From Prorocentrum cordatum (taxonomy: Eukaryota > Sar > Dinophyceae > Prorocentrales > Prorocentraceae), in assembly GCA_963575745.1 (NCBI GenBank), contig CAUYUJ010021042.1:1-64000 (forward strand): a stretch of 64,000 nt of DNA, read 5' to 3'. Position numbers and translations under genes: made by a program. The first letter of the stretch is position 1. The number at the start of each line of letters is the position of its first letter. Below the pieces are notes generated by a model. It had not been told where the DNA came from and did no database searches. It saw nothing but the letters and a program-made list of their open reading frames with translations. Of the stretch, positions 1 through 10,289 are shown one piece after another.

Positions 1-35
1 TACAGCTCAGCGAGGGCGGCGACGCGCGCTCGCAG

Positions 36-680
36 CGCGGCAGGGGGGGCTGAGGTGGGGTCTCCGAGCGCGGCGTCTATGCGGGCCCATGGCGCAGGGC
101 CGTGGCAGGTGTGGCACTTTCTCGATCTCGTAGGGGGGGTGCGCTGGGGTGGTCTCCGAGCGCGGCGTCTATGCGGGCCATGGCGCAGTGCGTGGCAGTG
201 TTTGTGGCACTTTCCTCGCCCTGTAGGGGGTCCTCACCCTGTAGTGGGTGCGCAGGGGTGTGGTCACCGAGCGCGGCGTCTAGGCGGGCCATGGCGCAGG
301 GCGTGGCAGGTTGGGCACTTTCCTCTCCCCCAGTAGGGGGGTTGCGCAGGGGGTGGTCTCCGAGCGCGGCGTCTGCGCGGGCCATGGCGCAGGGCGTGGC
401 AGGTGTGGCACTTTCTCGACCTCGTAGGGGGGTGCGCTGGGGGTGGTCTCCGAGCGCGGCGTCTATGCGGGCCATGGCGCAGGGCGTGGCAGGTGTGGCA
501 CTTTCTCGACTCGTAGGGGGTGCGCAGGGGGTGGTCTCCGAGCGCGGCGTCTATGCGGGCCATGGCGCAGGGCGTGGCAGGTGTGGCACTTTCTCGACCT
601 CTTAGGGGGTGCGCAGGGGGTGGTCTCCGAGCGCGGCGTCTATTCGGGCCATGGCGCAGGGCGTGGCAGGTGTGTCGCAA
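36..680. repeat. Minisatellite, unit about 88 bp, seven copies
   Basis: Seven direct copies of a GC-rich unit, each marked by GAGCGCGGCGTCT (near 66, 158, 268, 361, 451, 539 and 628) followed by GGGCCATGGCGCAGG and GGCACTTTCTCGAC. Spacing is 88-93 bp, with one longer unit of about 110 bp carrying an inserted CTGTAGGGGG segment. Open frames on both strands here are products of the repeat and not genes. Confidence 0.93.
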
Positions 681-3600
681 CAGTTTCACGGACTGAGGGC
701 GAGCGGTTTTCAATATGTGGCTCTCGCCATAGCGCCGCGCACATTCGCCTCAACAGTCTGCAACATTTTCAAACATGGAGGGCGGTCCCTTTTCGAAATG
801 TGGCTATCGGGTCAGCACTGGGCACATTCGTCTTAAAAGTTTACAAAAGCCTAGGAACGGGTTCGTGTTGTTGAAGTCGCAAGAACCGCGTTCTGGCACG
901 AATTAAGATTGTAAGGACGGAACAATCATGTTGATCCATAAGAACTAATGTTTTGGCACGACTGAACTCTAAAACGGTTACCTTCTCATGGGCCACTTCC
1001 CGCAATGAAATGACACATGAAGCTTGGAGGGTGGGTTTCTTGCAACACCTTTGACGCGTCTTGGTTTTACACTGGTCCTCCTCCTCCTCATCCGCCTCCT
1101 CCTCCTTCTCCTCCCTCTCCTTCTCACCCTCCACCTCACCCTCCTCCTCCTCCTGACATTGATATTCTAGGACACCTACCTTCCACATCGCATGCGCGAC
1201 GAACGGTAATCTTCAAGCCCCGTCGGGTGACCTGGGAAACTGTCCAAGATGGGCGACCACATGTGAGCCCTGCCCGTCCAGGTCAGACTTCGGAAGCATC
1301 GGCGGGATACCATGATTGAAACAATGTCTGCCTCCAACTGATCCCCACCAGGTGTGTCCGATACAGTCGGGGCTTGGACCTAAGGAACCCAAAACAAGGA
1401 ACGAGGCCTCTTTTTCCCTGCAGTTAAATTTCGATGTGCCATGGAAAAACCTCAGGAAAGCCGGAAGAAAACTGGAAGGCCATCAAGGATCACGGAGCCC
1501 CTCCCCAACAAAAAGGGTTCCTTCTTCAGCGCCCCGACTGTACCCCAGCGTCGGCAGCGACACGGACAAGCAATCTCGAGCCGGGGCGCGCGAGCCCCAG
1601 GGGCCGGGCGGGCCCCCGCCTGCTTCACGAGGTGCACCGCCGTGTCAAAGTTGAAGCGGCCACCCTGCTGATTCGCCTGCCCCGCGAGCGCGCCCGCCCC
1701 CCCCCCCCAAGCAGCAAAACAGCAAAGCAAAGAGTCGAGCGTCTATACGGCCCTCGGGGGGGAAGCCCAAGCTGAGAGCGCGGCTTCCTCCTCGTCCTCC
1801 TCCTCCTCCTCCTCCTCCTCGTCCTCGTCCTCCTCCTCCTCCTCCTCCTCCTCCTCCTCCTCCTCCTCCTCCTCCTCCTCCTCTACGGCCCTCGTCTCCA
1901 CCCTTGGGCCCGCTCCCCGGGAAGCGCCCCAAGGCCAGGCGGGCGAGATCCTCCAGGAACAGAGGACGGACGATGTAACAATCGCAGGCGATGGGGGAGC
2001 CACCCGGCGGGCCCCCGCTCCCCGCGGCGCTGGGCGCAGAGGGAGTGCCTTCGGAGGTGCCGCGAGGCCTCCCCGGATCGGGGGAGGGGTCGGCACGAGC
2101 ACAGTCGTCGTCCGTTGGAAGTGGGTGCCTCAGCTTCCAGGCGGGGGAAGGAGAAGCTGTGGCCTCGGCGGCTGCCGCTGCCCCCCTCGCTGCGTCGGGC
2201 GAGGCTGCCTCGGCGACTCGCAGGAGTGACCCTGGGCGGGAGTCACCGGTTGGCGCGCGGCGTTCGGGGGCCGCGGGGGCCAGGGACCACCCCCCCCCTC
2301 GGAGGGGGGAGGGGGGTCAGGCGGGGTCCTGGAAAAAAAAACCTCTCACCAACCCCTCCTAAACCCTCATGCAACAGCTCTTCTAACCACCCCTGAGGGG
2401 GTGATGAAGAAGAGGGCTCTGACGGACAGATTCTTTTAACCCTCTGAGCCCCTGGGGGTTTAGGGCGGGTTCTGGGGCAAGCCCAGGCGCGCCAGCCAAT
2501 GCTGAGGAGGCCCTTGTGGGCCCGCACCAGAAGTCATTCTGGCGAAGGGTCACTCTTACGCGTACCCGACTGCTGCTCCGCTCTTGGCTACGTGGTAATC
2601 GACCCCTACCCGAAAGAACACGAGTGCCCATGTTGGACATGAATTGAAAACTCTCTGTCGCTAGATCGGTAATCATGAGGCACGTCTACATTGCAAAGCG
2701 GGGGGGGCTGGGAAGGGGCATGTCACCCCTTGACAAACAAATCCACTGATTTTTGGCCGCCGCGATCGCCGCGGCGACCTCCGATACAAGCCTGGAGGTC
2801 TGGTCCGGGGCCGGATGTCACGCAACGAACTGCCTCCCCCTCTTCCAGCACTGCTCGCCGAGGGCCGTACACCTTGAGATGCGAGACTGCAGTCTGCTTC
2901 CAAGGCGTAGGCGCGAAGACTTATGGGGAAGATCACGAAGGCCTCACGCTACAACTCGATTCACAGTTTACGTCGGATCCATGTAGGGTGCACGCCAGCT
3001 TTACATCGAATGCACTGGATTTACGTCGGACTTACGTCGGATCATCGCTGCACGGACGTCGTCCCGTGCCTGACGGGGCGGACGGTTGGGCTAGATAATA
3101 CAACTACTGCGCGCCGCGGGGGTCCTTCAGGACTTTCTTCGTAGGAGGCCTCCAGGTCGGATGCACGAGCCTCCGATCTGGAGGTTCGCGATGCTCTGTA
3201 AAGCTGCCGGCTTCGTTCGTCTCAGTCAGCTCAGTTCACGTACGACGATGGGTGCAAGAGGGAGGAATAAACAGATACGTGCAACATGTGCGGGATCCTG
3301 GTCATCTAAAGCAGTAGGTGTACCACTCTGGGAGGATGCTGATAAAGACCATCCATGTACAACGCACAAACTAACTAGAAGCAAATCCCCTGACGTATGG
3401 AGATCAAAATATGAGGCAAAATCGTATGTATTACGCCTTATCGGATGGCAAAGGAGCGCAACTGGGATTAGGCGGGGGGTGAATGATAGGTTGTTAAGCG
3501 CTGTAACCACACATTCGAATCGGACATCTGATGAAGTGACTCACCGCATGGCCGATCCTGCTCTCACGACCCATGCTTCGGCCGCTACTCCTCCCTGGCA

Positions 3601-4470
3601 GACCAGCTGGAAATGGCCAAGGTTCAAGTAGGGATATGTCAAGCAATACTCCGTGCCTGGCGCAAGCGGCTGCTGCCACCACAAGCAGCAGCTACCCTCT
3701 GAATCCAACTCAGACCGACAAGAAGACACCTGCAGTGTTCATGCATGGATGCATGTTCGAGCAAGAACCTCGCATACGAAACTGCCTGCGGTGACTGACT
3801 TCATTGGTTCACAAGGGTCTTCTGCATTAGACCCACTCTCGTCCTCGTCCCATAATTCGGACCACCGCCGCCTCTATGTCATGTTTTCACCGCTCTGCTG
3901 CGGTCACATGGGAAATGCGCCGGCTGCAAAGATGCCCAACGAGCTTGAGCGCAATTTCTGCGAAAGCACACACGCGCATAAACAAACACACAACTTGTCC
4001 TCCGCCGAATGGCTGCAATCAACCGCCTGTCTGTCTGTGGGCCCAGGCTGCGAGAGCCCGATTGACACATGTTCTCGGGCGAGGGTTGTAATGTCCCAAC
4101 TGAGGGCGCGCCCGGCGAACCGAGCAGGAGAGCCAGGACACAGACGCGCCACTGTCTCCATCCTCCGCAACGATGTAGCAATGGTGAAGCGCGAGCGGGG
4201 CGCGCCTGCGCGCGCTAGCGAAGCAAACGTCGCGCAAACACACAGACACACACACACCAATATTATGTTCGTCAGCCGGCGGTGTGACATCACTTCAGCT
4301 ATGAACACCAACGGGACAAGCTAGACTGTATCTAAATCGCGCGCACACGCACGCACAGCATACAACACACAATCACAAACCACACACGCAGACACACACA
4401 GATTCACACCCTTGGTGGCACCGCGGCCACGCGCGCAGCGGCATGGCAGAGCAAAGGTCGGGCGAAGAGT
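681..4470. other. No supportable gene; scattered simple repeats
   Basis: Several open frames of 60-220 codons exist on both strands, but they overlap one another, show no domain, and no coding-type codon pattern or splice frame stands out. A CCT-rich run lies at about 1073-1155 and a GGGG-rich stretch at about 2280-2330. At 2960-3050 the motif TTACGTCGGAT recurs three times. Base composition falls to near-even GC between about 3150 and 3560. Confidence 0.5.
1785..1885. repeat. (TCC)n microsatellite
   Basis: About 100 bp of nearly pure TCC/TCG triplets. It encodes poly-Glu or poly-Gly when read on the minus strand, which explains the apparent acidic open frames. Confidence 0.95.
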
Positions 4471-4474
4471 CGCG

Positions 4475-4505
<31 letters not shown>

Positions 4506-4580
4506 CACACACACACATTCACAACCAAGTTCGCGCACACAAACACACACACACACATACAAACACACACGCATATATTG
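4475..4580. repeat. (CA)n microsatellite
   Basis: Two long CA runs broken by CG and TT steps, at the end of a 250-bp zone rich in ACACAC. Confidence 0.93.
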
Positions 4581-4639
4581 ATTTGAGGGAGTTTCTGTGG
4601 AACTCACGTCATCCTCACCCCCGGCGCGAAGAGCACGAG

Positions 4640-5335
4640 CCAGAGCGGCCTCCGGCACCGTTTCCGGACAGATCCGGTGGATCCGCTGGATCCGCTGGAT
4701 CCGTGACGAATCCCAAACCGGCGCCCTCGCTTGAGACATCCTCACAAAACCGGCCCCGGGGGAGGTGCCCAGAGGAGCCCAGAGCGGCCTCCGGCACCGT
4801 TTCCGGACAGATCCGGTGGATCCGCTGGATCCGCCGACGAATCCCAAACCGGCGCCCTCGCTTGAGACATCCTCACAAAACCGGCCCCGGGGAGGTGCCC
4901 AGAGGAGCCCAGAGCGGCCTCCGGCACCGTTTCCGGACAGATCCGGTGGATCCGGTGGATCGACGAATCCCAAACCGGCGCCCTCGCTTGAGACATCCTC
5001 ACAAAACCGGCCCCGGGGGAGGTGCCCAGAGGAGCCCAGAGCGGCCTCCGGCACCGTTTCCGGACAGATCCGGTGGATCCGGTGACGAATCCCAAACCGG
5101 CGCCCTCGCTTGAGACATCCTCACAAAACCGGCCCCGGGGGAGGTGCCCAGAGGAGCCCAGAGCGGCCTCCGGCACCGTTTCCGGACAGATCCGGTGGAT
5201 CCGGTGACGAATCCCAAACCGGCGCCCTCGCTTGAGACATCCTCACAAAACCGGCCCCGGGGGAGGTGCCCAGAGGAGCCCAGAGCGGCCTCCGGCACCG
5301 TTTCCGGACAGATCCGGTGGATCCGGTGACGAATC
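4640..5335. repeat. Minisatellite, unit 122-139 bp, six copies
   Basis: Six direct copies marked by CCGGCACCGTTTCCGG at about 4652, 4791, 4921, 5048, 5170 and 5292. Each unit also holds GACGAATCCCAAACCGG, GAGACATCCTCACAAAACC and CCCGGGG...GTGCCCAGAG. Length differs mainly through the number of 9-bp GGATCCGCT/GGATCCGGT sub-repeats, three in the first unit and fewer in the last, so units shorten from left to right. The array ends sharply at an AT-rich segment near 5345. Confidence 0.95.
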
Positions 5336-5339
5336 CCAA

Positions 5340-6360
5340 ACCCCTGAGGTCTGATAACTTTTTTTTTGAAGTTGCAGTTATATGCTAACATCATAATAGG
5401 TATAACTTTATTTATCTTGGGGCGTTGTAAGCCAACTTCATTCTAATAACACAGCAATTACAGAAATGACGTTATGTTGCGTATATTGGGCGAGTGCGGT
5501 TGTTTAGTGCACGCGCGCGTGTAAAACTGTCAAACGCTCACGCGCCGCATCCAAGAAGGCTCACATCGACTCCAAGACAGCTCGTTCCCCTTGGTGTTAG
5601 TTTATGCTGGATATTTCGCGAAACATATTTCGACGTTTGTTCATTACTTCCCTTGTTGTTAAACCTGGTATTCGGCGGCGTTCGAAGTGTTTGAACTGCC
5701 GTTTCACTTCACGCGGCCTCGCAATCAGCACCCCAGGTAGCACTACAGTTTCGCGGTAAACGATAAATGCGGCAGTTGCGCGCGAGAAGCAACAAACACG
5801 CAAGGGGCGCAGCTCGCGATACAAAGGCCGCGGAACGCTGCGAAAAGAGGTCCGACGCAGCTCGCCAAACAAAGGCCGCCGAACGCTGCGAGAAATGCGC
5901 GGCACCAGATGGAGCTTCCCACGCGCATGAAACCACCCGATCGAACACGGGCCCATGCAGCCATGGGCCCGCGCCATTGCCAACGCCCGCGCCCGCGCGC
6001 AAGGAGCAACCATCAAGGACACAACGGATCCGACGAGGGAAACGCGCAGGCGGAGGTGGCGAGAAGGAACGAACGGGAAATACATCGACGAGCAAGCATA
6101 TCCAGAACTTGGCGGGCGAAGGCATGGAGGAGGAGGCAAAGATGCGAGGCGGAGGTGGGAGAGGAACGGGGAGGAGGGCAAGGGCAAGGGAGGACGGAGA
6201 GGAGGATGTTGAGGTTGAGGTGGAGGAGGATTGACGATCATATGATTTTCGTTTCCGCCAGGTTCGCGCGACGCAGTTTTACGCCCGATGTTTTGCACCG
6301 CGTGTATGCTGTATAAACAGACGCTGAAAATATTCTGGCCCCCAAGGCCCCCAAGGCCCT
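5340..6360. other. No supportable gene
   Basis: The first 130 bp are AT-rich, unlike the flanks. At 5808-5905 two imperfect copies of a unit of about 50 bp (GCAGCTCGC...AAAGGCCGC...GAACGCTGCGA) lie in tandem. Overlapping frames on both strands show no recognisable domain. Confidence 0.45.
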
Positions 6361-6484
6361 CAAAGTTCCCAGGGTCCCCAAGGTTCGAGCTCCCAAGATG
6401 GGGCCAGCGGAATGGCTGCAGCCCGTTTATATAAGAGTTTCCCGTGGGCCTGTCCCGACCTATCGGGCGCCTCCAGATTTACCA

Positions 6485-6655
6485 CGTTCACCGGACGCGA
6501 GTCCAACGCGCCGTCTCGGAGATCCCATTGCGATTCCATCGCCGCTCGCCCTTGGCCTGAATCCTGCTCGTTTGTTCGAGCGACGGGGCGGTCGGGGAGA
6601 GCCGCGATGGAATCACACTGGAATTCGCAAGGTGGATCGTTGAAATCGCGATGGA
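6485..6655. repeat. Hairpin element, copy A
   Basis: Left arm holds GATCCCATTGCGATTCCATCG and the right arm CGCGATGGAATCACACTGGAATTCGC, an imperfect inverted repeat around a loop containing TTGTTCGAGCGACGG. The order of parts matches the copy at 8055-8230, so this looks like a small dispersed hairpin (MITE-like) family. No target duplication could be fixed. Confidence 0.6.
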
Positions 6656-6909
6656 GTCTGTGCGAGGTCCCCAAGTCCCCCTCCCCCCCTCCCCCTGCTC
6701 CTCACCCCTCCTCCTGTCCCCGTTCCACCACCCCTTCCCCCTGCCCCCCCTCCCCCTCTGCACGCGTCGTCCGTGGCAGGGGGCAAAGAACCTTGCGCCA
6801 GCCGCGAGCAGCCGCGGGCAGGCCACGAGCAACGATTCACGGGGAAATCAGGCTGGGGTCTGGGGCGCCATCCGACGCCTCTGTTTCTCTCACTCTCAAT
6901 CTTTCGGCA

Positions 6910-7066
6910 TGTCCGTCTGTCCGTCTGTGTGTCCGTCTGCCTGTCTGTCTGTCTGTCTGTCTGTGTCTGTCTGTCTGTCTCTCTGTCTGTGTGTCTGTCT
7001 TTATGCTTGCTTCTGCTTGTGATTATGCCGTTGCCTGCTGTCTTGGACGGGCCTCGCTTTCTTCTG

Positions 7067-7108
<42 letters not shown>

Positions 7109-7110
7109 TC
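6910..7110. repeat. (CTGT)n and (TC)n microsatellites
   Basis: A CTGT/CCGT run of about 90 bp is followed about 70 bp later by a TC run of about 35 bp. Confidence 0.93.
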
Positions 7111-8050
7111 CGTCCTTTCTCGTCGCGTTCGCCCCCCTCTCCCCTCCGCCCCTCCCCCCCTTTCCTCCCCCTCCTCCTCTCTCTTACTCTGCCCTCCTCC
7201 CTTCCATGCCCCCCCCCCCTACTCGGCTGCGTCTCACTCGCTTTGAATCCTCCGATGGCGGCGGCGGCGGCGACTGCGAAGAGAGGGGGGGGGGGGCGTG
7301 AGCGATGCCGCATTCTTGGACTGAGCCCAATCAGAGACGCTTCAGTGCAGCGATGTTTCGCAAACTGCGTCGCGCGGCCAGCTGGCCAATTGTCGGGGGG
7401 GCAGCGACGTGCCTCGGGCCACTCGAACGGGGGCCGATCCAATGCCTTCTCGTCCTCCTCGTCGTTCCTGATATTCCTCCTCCTCTCATTAACTTCGAAG
7501 GCGTGCAGGGCTTTGCGCTCTCTGCCTGCTTCTACCGCCTCCGAGCTTGCCACTGCCTGAATTCAGCCCTCAAAAGCGACGGCACGACTTCAGAAGGTGC
7601 GTCCGTGACTGATCCATTGCCGTACGTGTCGTCCGACTCGTCTGGGTCTGATCCCTCCTCTTCCTCCTCCTCCTCCTGCTCCTTCTCTGTTCTTGTCTGT
7701 CAGAACCTTCTACATCCTCTGAGTTGCCCCTCTCCTCCTCATCCTCTTCCTTCGCCGCCTCCTCCTAGCCTCCTCTCCAAACTTCACGCATCGCTCTGGC
7801 TGGTCGCCTTTGCTCCCCCTGTCCTCCTCAGCCTCCTCAGCCTCGTTGTCTAGCACGTCGTGTTTGGTTTCATTCCCCCCAGCGTGCCCTCGTCATCTGC
7901 TACGTCATTCGGGCCGATATCCTCTTCCTCGCCGCCACCCTGACTTCGATAAAGGTGGTGCGAAGCTGGCAAAACGCTGCGGGTCATCGGGCCTTGAAAC
8001 CGCGCGGCCCTGCGGGGCCCGTGCCCGACCAGAATGGCGGCCTGTCGCCA
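7111..8050. other. No supportable gene
   Basis: Pyrimidine-rich on the plus strand, with a short G run at 7278-7297. Open frames are Ser/Leu/Pro-rich translations of TC and TCC tracts. No domain is seen. Confidence 0.45.
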
Positions 8051-8054
8051 GCCA

Positions 8055-8230
8055 GTTTCACGGGGCGCGGGCCCAAAGCGCAGCTTCGCGAATTCCATCC
8101 CGATCCCATCTCGCAGCTTGCTCCTGACGCCCCACCCGTTCGCTCGAGCGGGCGATCGTTCGGAGCACGCTGCGATGGAATGTCGCTGGAATTCGCGAGG
8201 CGGCGCGTTGGAATCGCGGTGGAATCAGCG
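8055..8230. repeat. Hairpin element, copy B
   Basis: Arms of about 40 bp: left at about 8078-8117 (CGCGAATTCCATCCCGATCC and onward) and right at about 8165-8205 (GATGGAATGTCGCTGGAATT and onward). Their reverse complements align over most of their length. The loop holds the palindrome CGCTCGAGCG. It shares order and spacing with the copy at 6485-6655. Confidence 0.68.
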
Positions 8231-8566
8231 CGGGGCCATTCCCACGCCCTCTCGAGGCGATGGCCGAGACAGGGATTCTCAAGATTCCCACGTGGACGTG
8301 AGTGGAGAGATGGAGAAGGTGACGATGACGAGGGCGGCACAGGTATGTTCTGAGGTTGTAGGGGCAAGACATGAGTTACATGATGGAGGCGAGGAGGAGG
8401 GTGGGTAGGACCATCATCGCGCGAGCATGCGTCCAAATGACGATTGCACACAGTTCAAACCAGGCGCTGCCAAACGAAACGCGCCGCCAGCCACGTGAGC
8501 GACGATGCTCGCTAATAGCGCGCATGATTGCACGCAGTTGAAAGTTGCACTTAGCCACGCACTCAG

Positions 8567-10289
8567 CTATTCGGAATTGCGAAACAAGCGGAGGCCAGCA
8601 AAATGGGAAACGATGCGCGCAGTCAGCTTGCAAAAATCATGTGGGTACTGCTGGGTATCCCTCAGGGCAGACTTGTCGAAATTCACCCACTTCGAGCCCC
8701 ACGTGCCTGTCCTGGGTTTCTTTGCGTCACTACCCCAATGCAATTTCGCCTTGCGCTTGCCAGAGAGTCCAGGCCCCTTGGCATCTTTCATGGGGCGCCG
8801 CAAACTGCCCAGCATATCAGGCTCGAGTGGGAACGTCGTGTAAAGCTCAACTGGCTTAACTGAAAGCCCACCAAAAGCGCCCAAATATGTGGTGATACGA
8901 GTGGCGGCAGCCGTTGCGAGCGCCTTCTTTAAAACGGCGTGCTGGTACATAAGGGAGTTGAGCGGCTGCTCCACGAAGACATGGATGCCGCGGGTCTTCG
9001 CGACAACAATGACGTATGACCTGGAGATACGCACCGCGAGAAACAAACAGACGATGAGAAGGAGGGAGGACTCGACTGACACGAGGAGGTGGGTGGAGGC
9101 GGTGGGCAGAGGAGGTGAGGAAGATGAGGATGAGGAGGAGGCGGAGGAGGGGAGGTGGAGGAGGGGAGGTGGAGGAGGGCGAGGTGAATGAGAGCAGGAA
9201 GCTGTTGAGGGAGCGGAGGCGGCCCGACCCGACGGCGACGCAAGGCCGCCCCCCCCCCCCCCCCCCGACCCCCTGTTTCCATGGCCAGCGTTGGCCTCGG
9301 GGCGCGAGCTGCGATCCAACAGACATCCCAGGGAGATCAAAAACCTTGGGCAGGGCGTGCTAATGATTCCGTCGAGCTCACTTTGCGCGTGGGGTGGCGG
9401 TGGTGGTGGTGGGTGGGTGGGGGGGGGGGTCCTTCGCCCAGTGACACGAATGCTGCCACGTGATTGGCTTCTGCCACATCGAGTCTGTCGACGTTCCCAG
9501 ACGTGTTATCCAGCGATCTCCTTCGGGCGTCGCTTGAGTCTGTTATGCCGATCTACCTCATCCCTCCATCCACCTTTTTCCATCCCGCCCTCTTCTTCTC
9601 CTCTCAGGGCCCCCATGGGCTCCTTCGCCACCTCTCCCCTTGCCTTTTCGCATCCTACCCGAGCCTCCCCCTCCTCCTCCCCCCCCCTGTTGCGATCCCC
9701 CCATCCGCCTCCTATCATTCACCTTTGCCCGACTGTGGGGCCCCAGTTGAAAACAAAAAAAACAAAGGGTCCCAATCGGAAATGGGGGCTGTGATGGTAA
9801 GCTGGCGTTTCCACCCCCTTTCCGTGTATGATGCCTGCTCAGGTTGATCCATGTTGAGCATTGAGGGCTGATGAAGACGCACCCCCCTGCCGCAATGCAA
9901 CATACGATGCAGAGAACCTATAGCATGCCGTCCAGCCTGCACGCATCCTGATATTCGAAGTGCTCCCGATCAAACGAGTATGACACGCCGTCAAACTTGT
10001 CGATGATGAGCCTGGAGGTCTCCGAGTTCCCAGAGAAAAGCTCAAGGAAGTTGACAGACCGAGGCATTCCAATTTTCGAAATTCTCATGAATTCATCTGC
10101 GGCTGTTAATATCAGGTTGGCGCTGTCGGCAGCATCTCGCAATTGCAATGTTTTGCCGAGACATCCCAGCGATCTGGCTCGACCACACGCCCATATCTTA
10201 GCAGGTTCATATTCGGGCGTTGGCGCTGATTCAGCCACGATTGCCAGCATCCCTGATACAGCTAATGCCCAGACACAAGAGGTAAGCAT
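8567..10289 (-). pseudogene. Cytosine-C5-methyltransferase-like gene, three exons, one in-frame stop
   Basis: The exon model is E1 10289-9835, E2 9344-9270 and E3 9020-8567, stop at 8567. E1 ends AG|GC in phase 2; E2 starts and ends in phase 2 (GT donor at 9269); E3 starts after CCAG in phase 2. E1 begins with a hydrophobic leader and carries NFLELFSGN (10027-10056), like the SAM-binding motif I of C5 methylases. It then has PQC (9858-9866) where the family has PPC, so the catalytic Cys is kept. E3 has FVEQP, matching motif VI (ENV/EQP), then GAFGGLSVKP. In E1 a TAG at 9918-9920 interrupts an otherwise continuous frame between motif I and the PQC. That suggests a pseudogene, but a base error cannot be excluded. 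The same family appears intact at 54-57 kb. The assignment comes from motif recognition, not a search. Confidence 0.68.

Noticed and set aside
1-680. Could the spaced repeats at the left edge be a CRISPR array?
   Set aside because: Units are contiguous 88-bp tandem copies without unique spacers, and the genome is eukaryotic.
3653-4324. 223-codon plus-strand frame
   Set aside because: No domain, runs into CA repeats, and the minus strand is equally open.
9918-9920. In-frame TAG as a recoded sense codon
   Set aside because: TAG and TGA act as stops in the other genes here (for example 29659-29661), so a special code is not supported.
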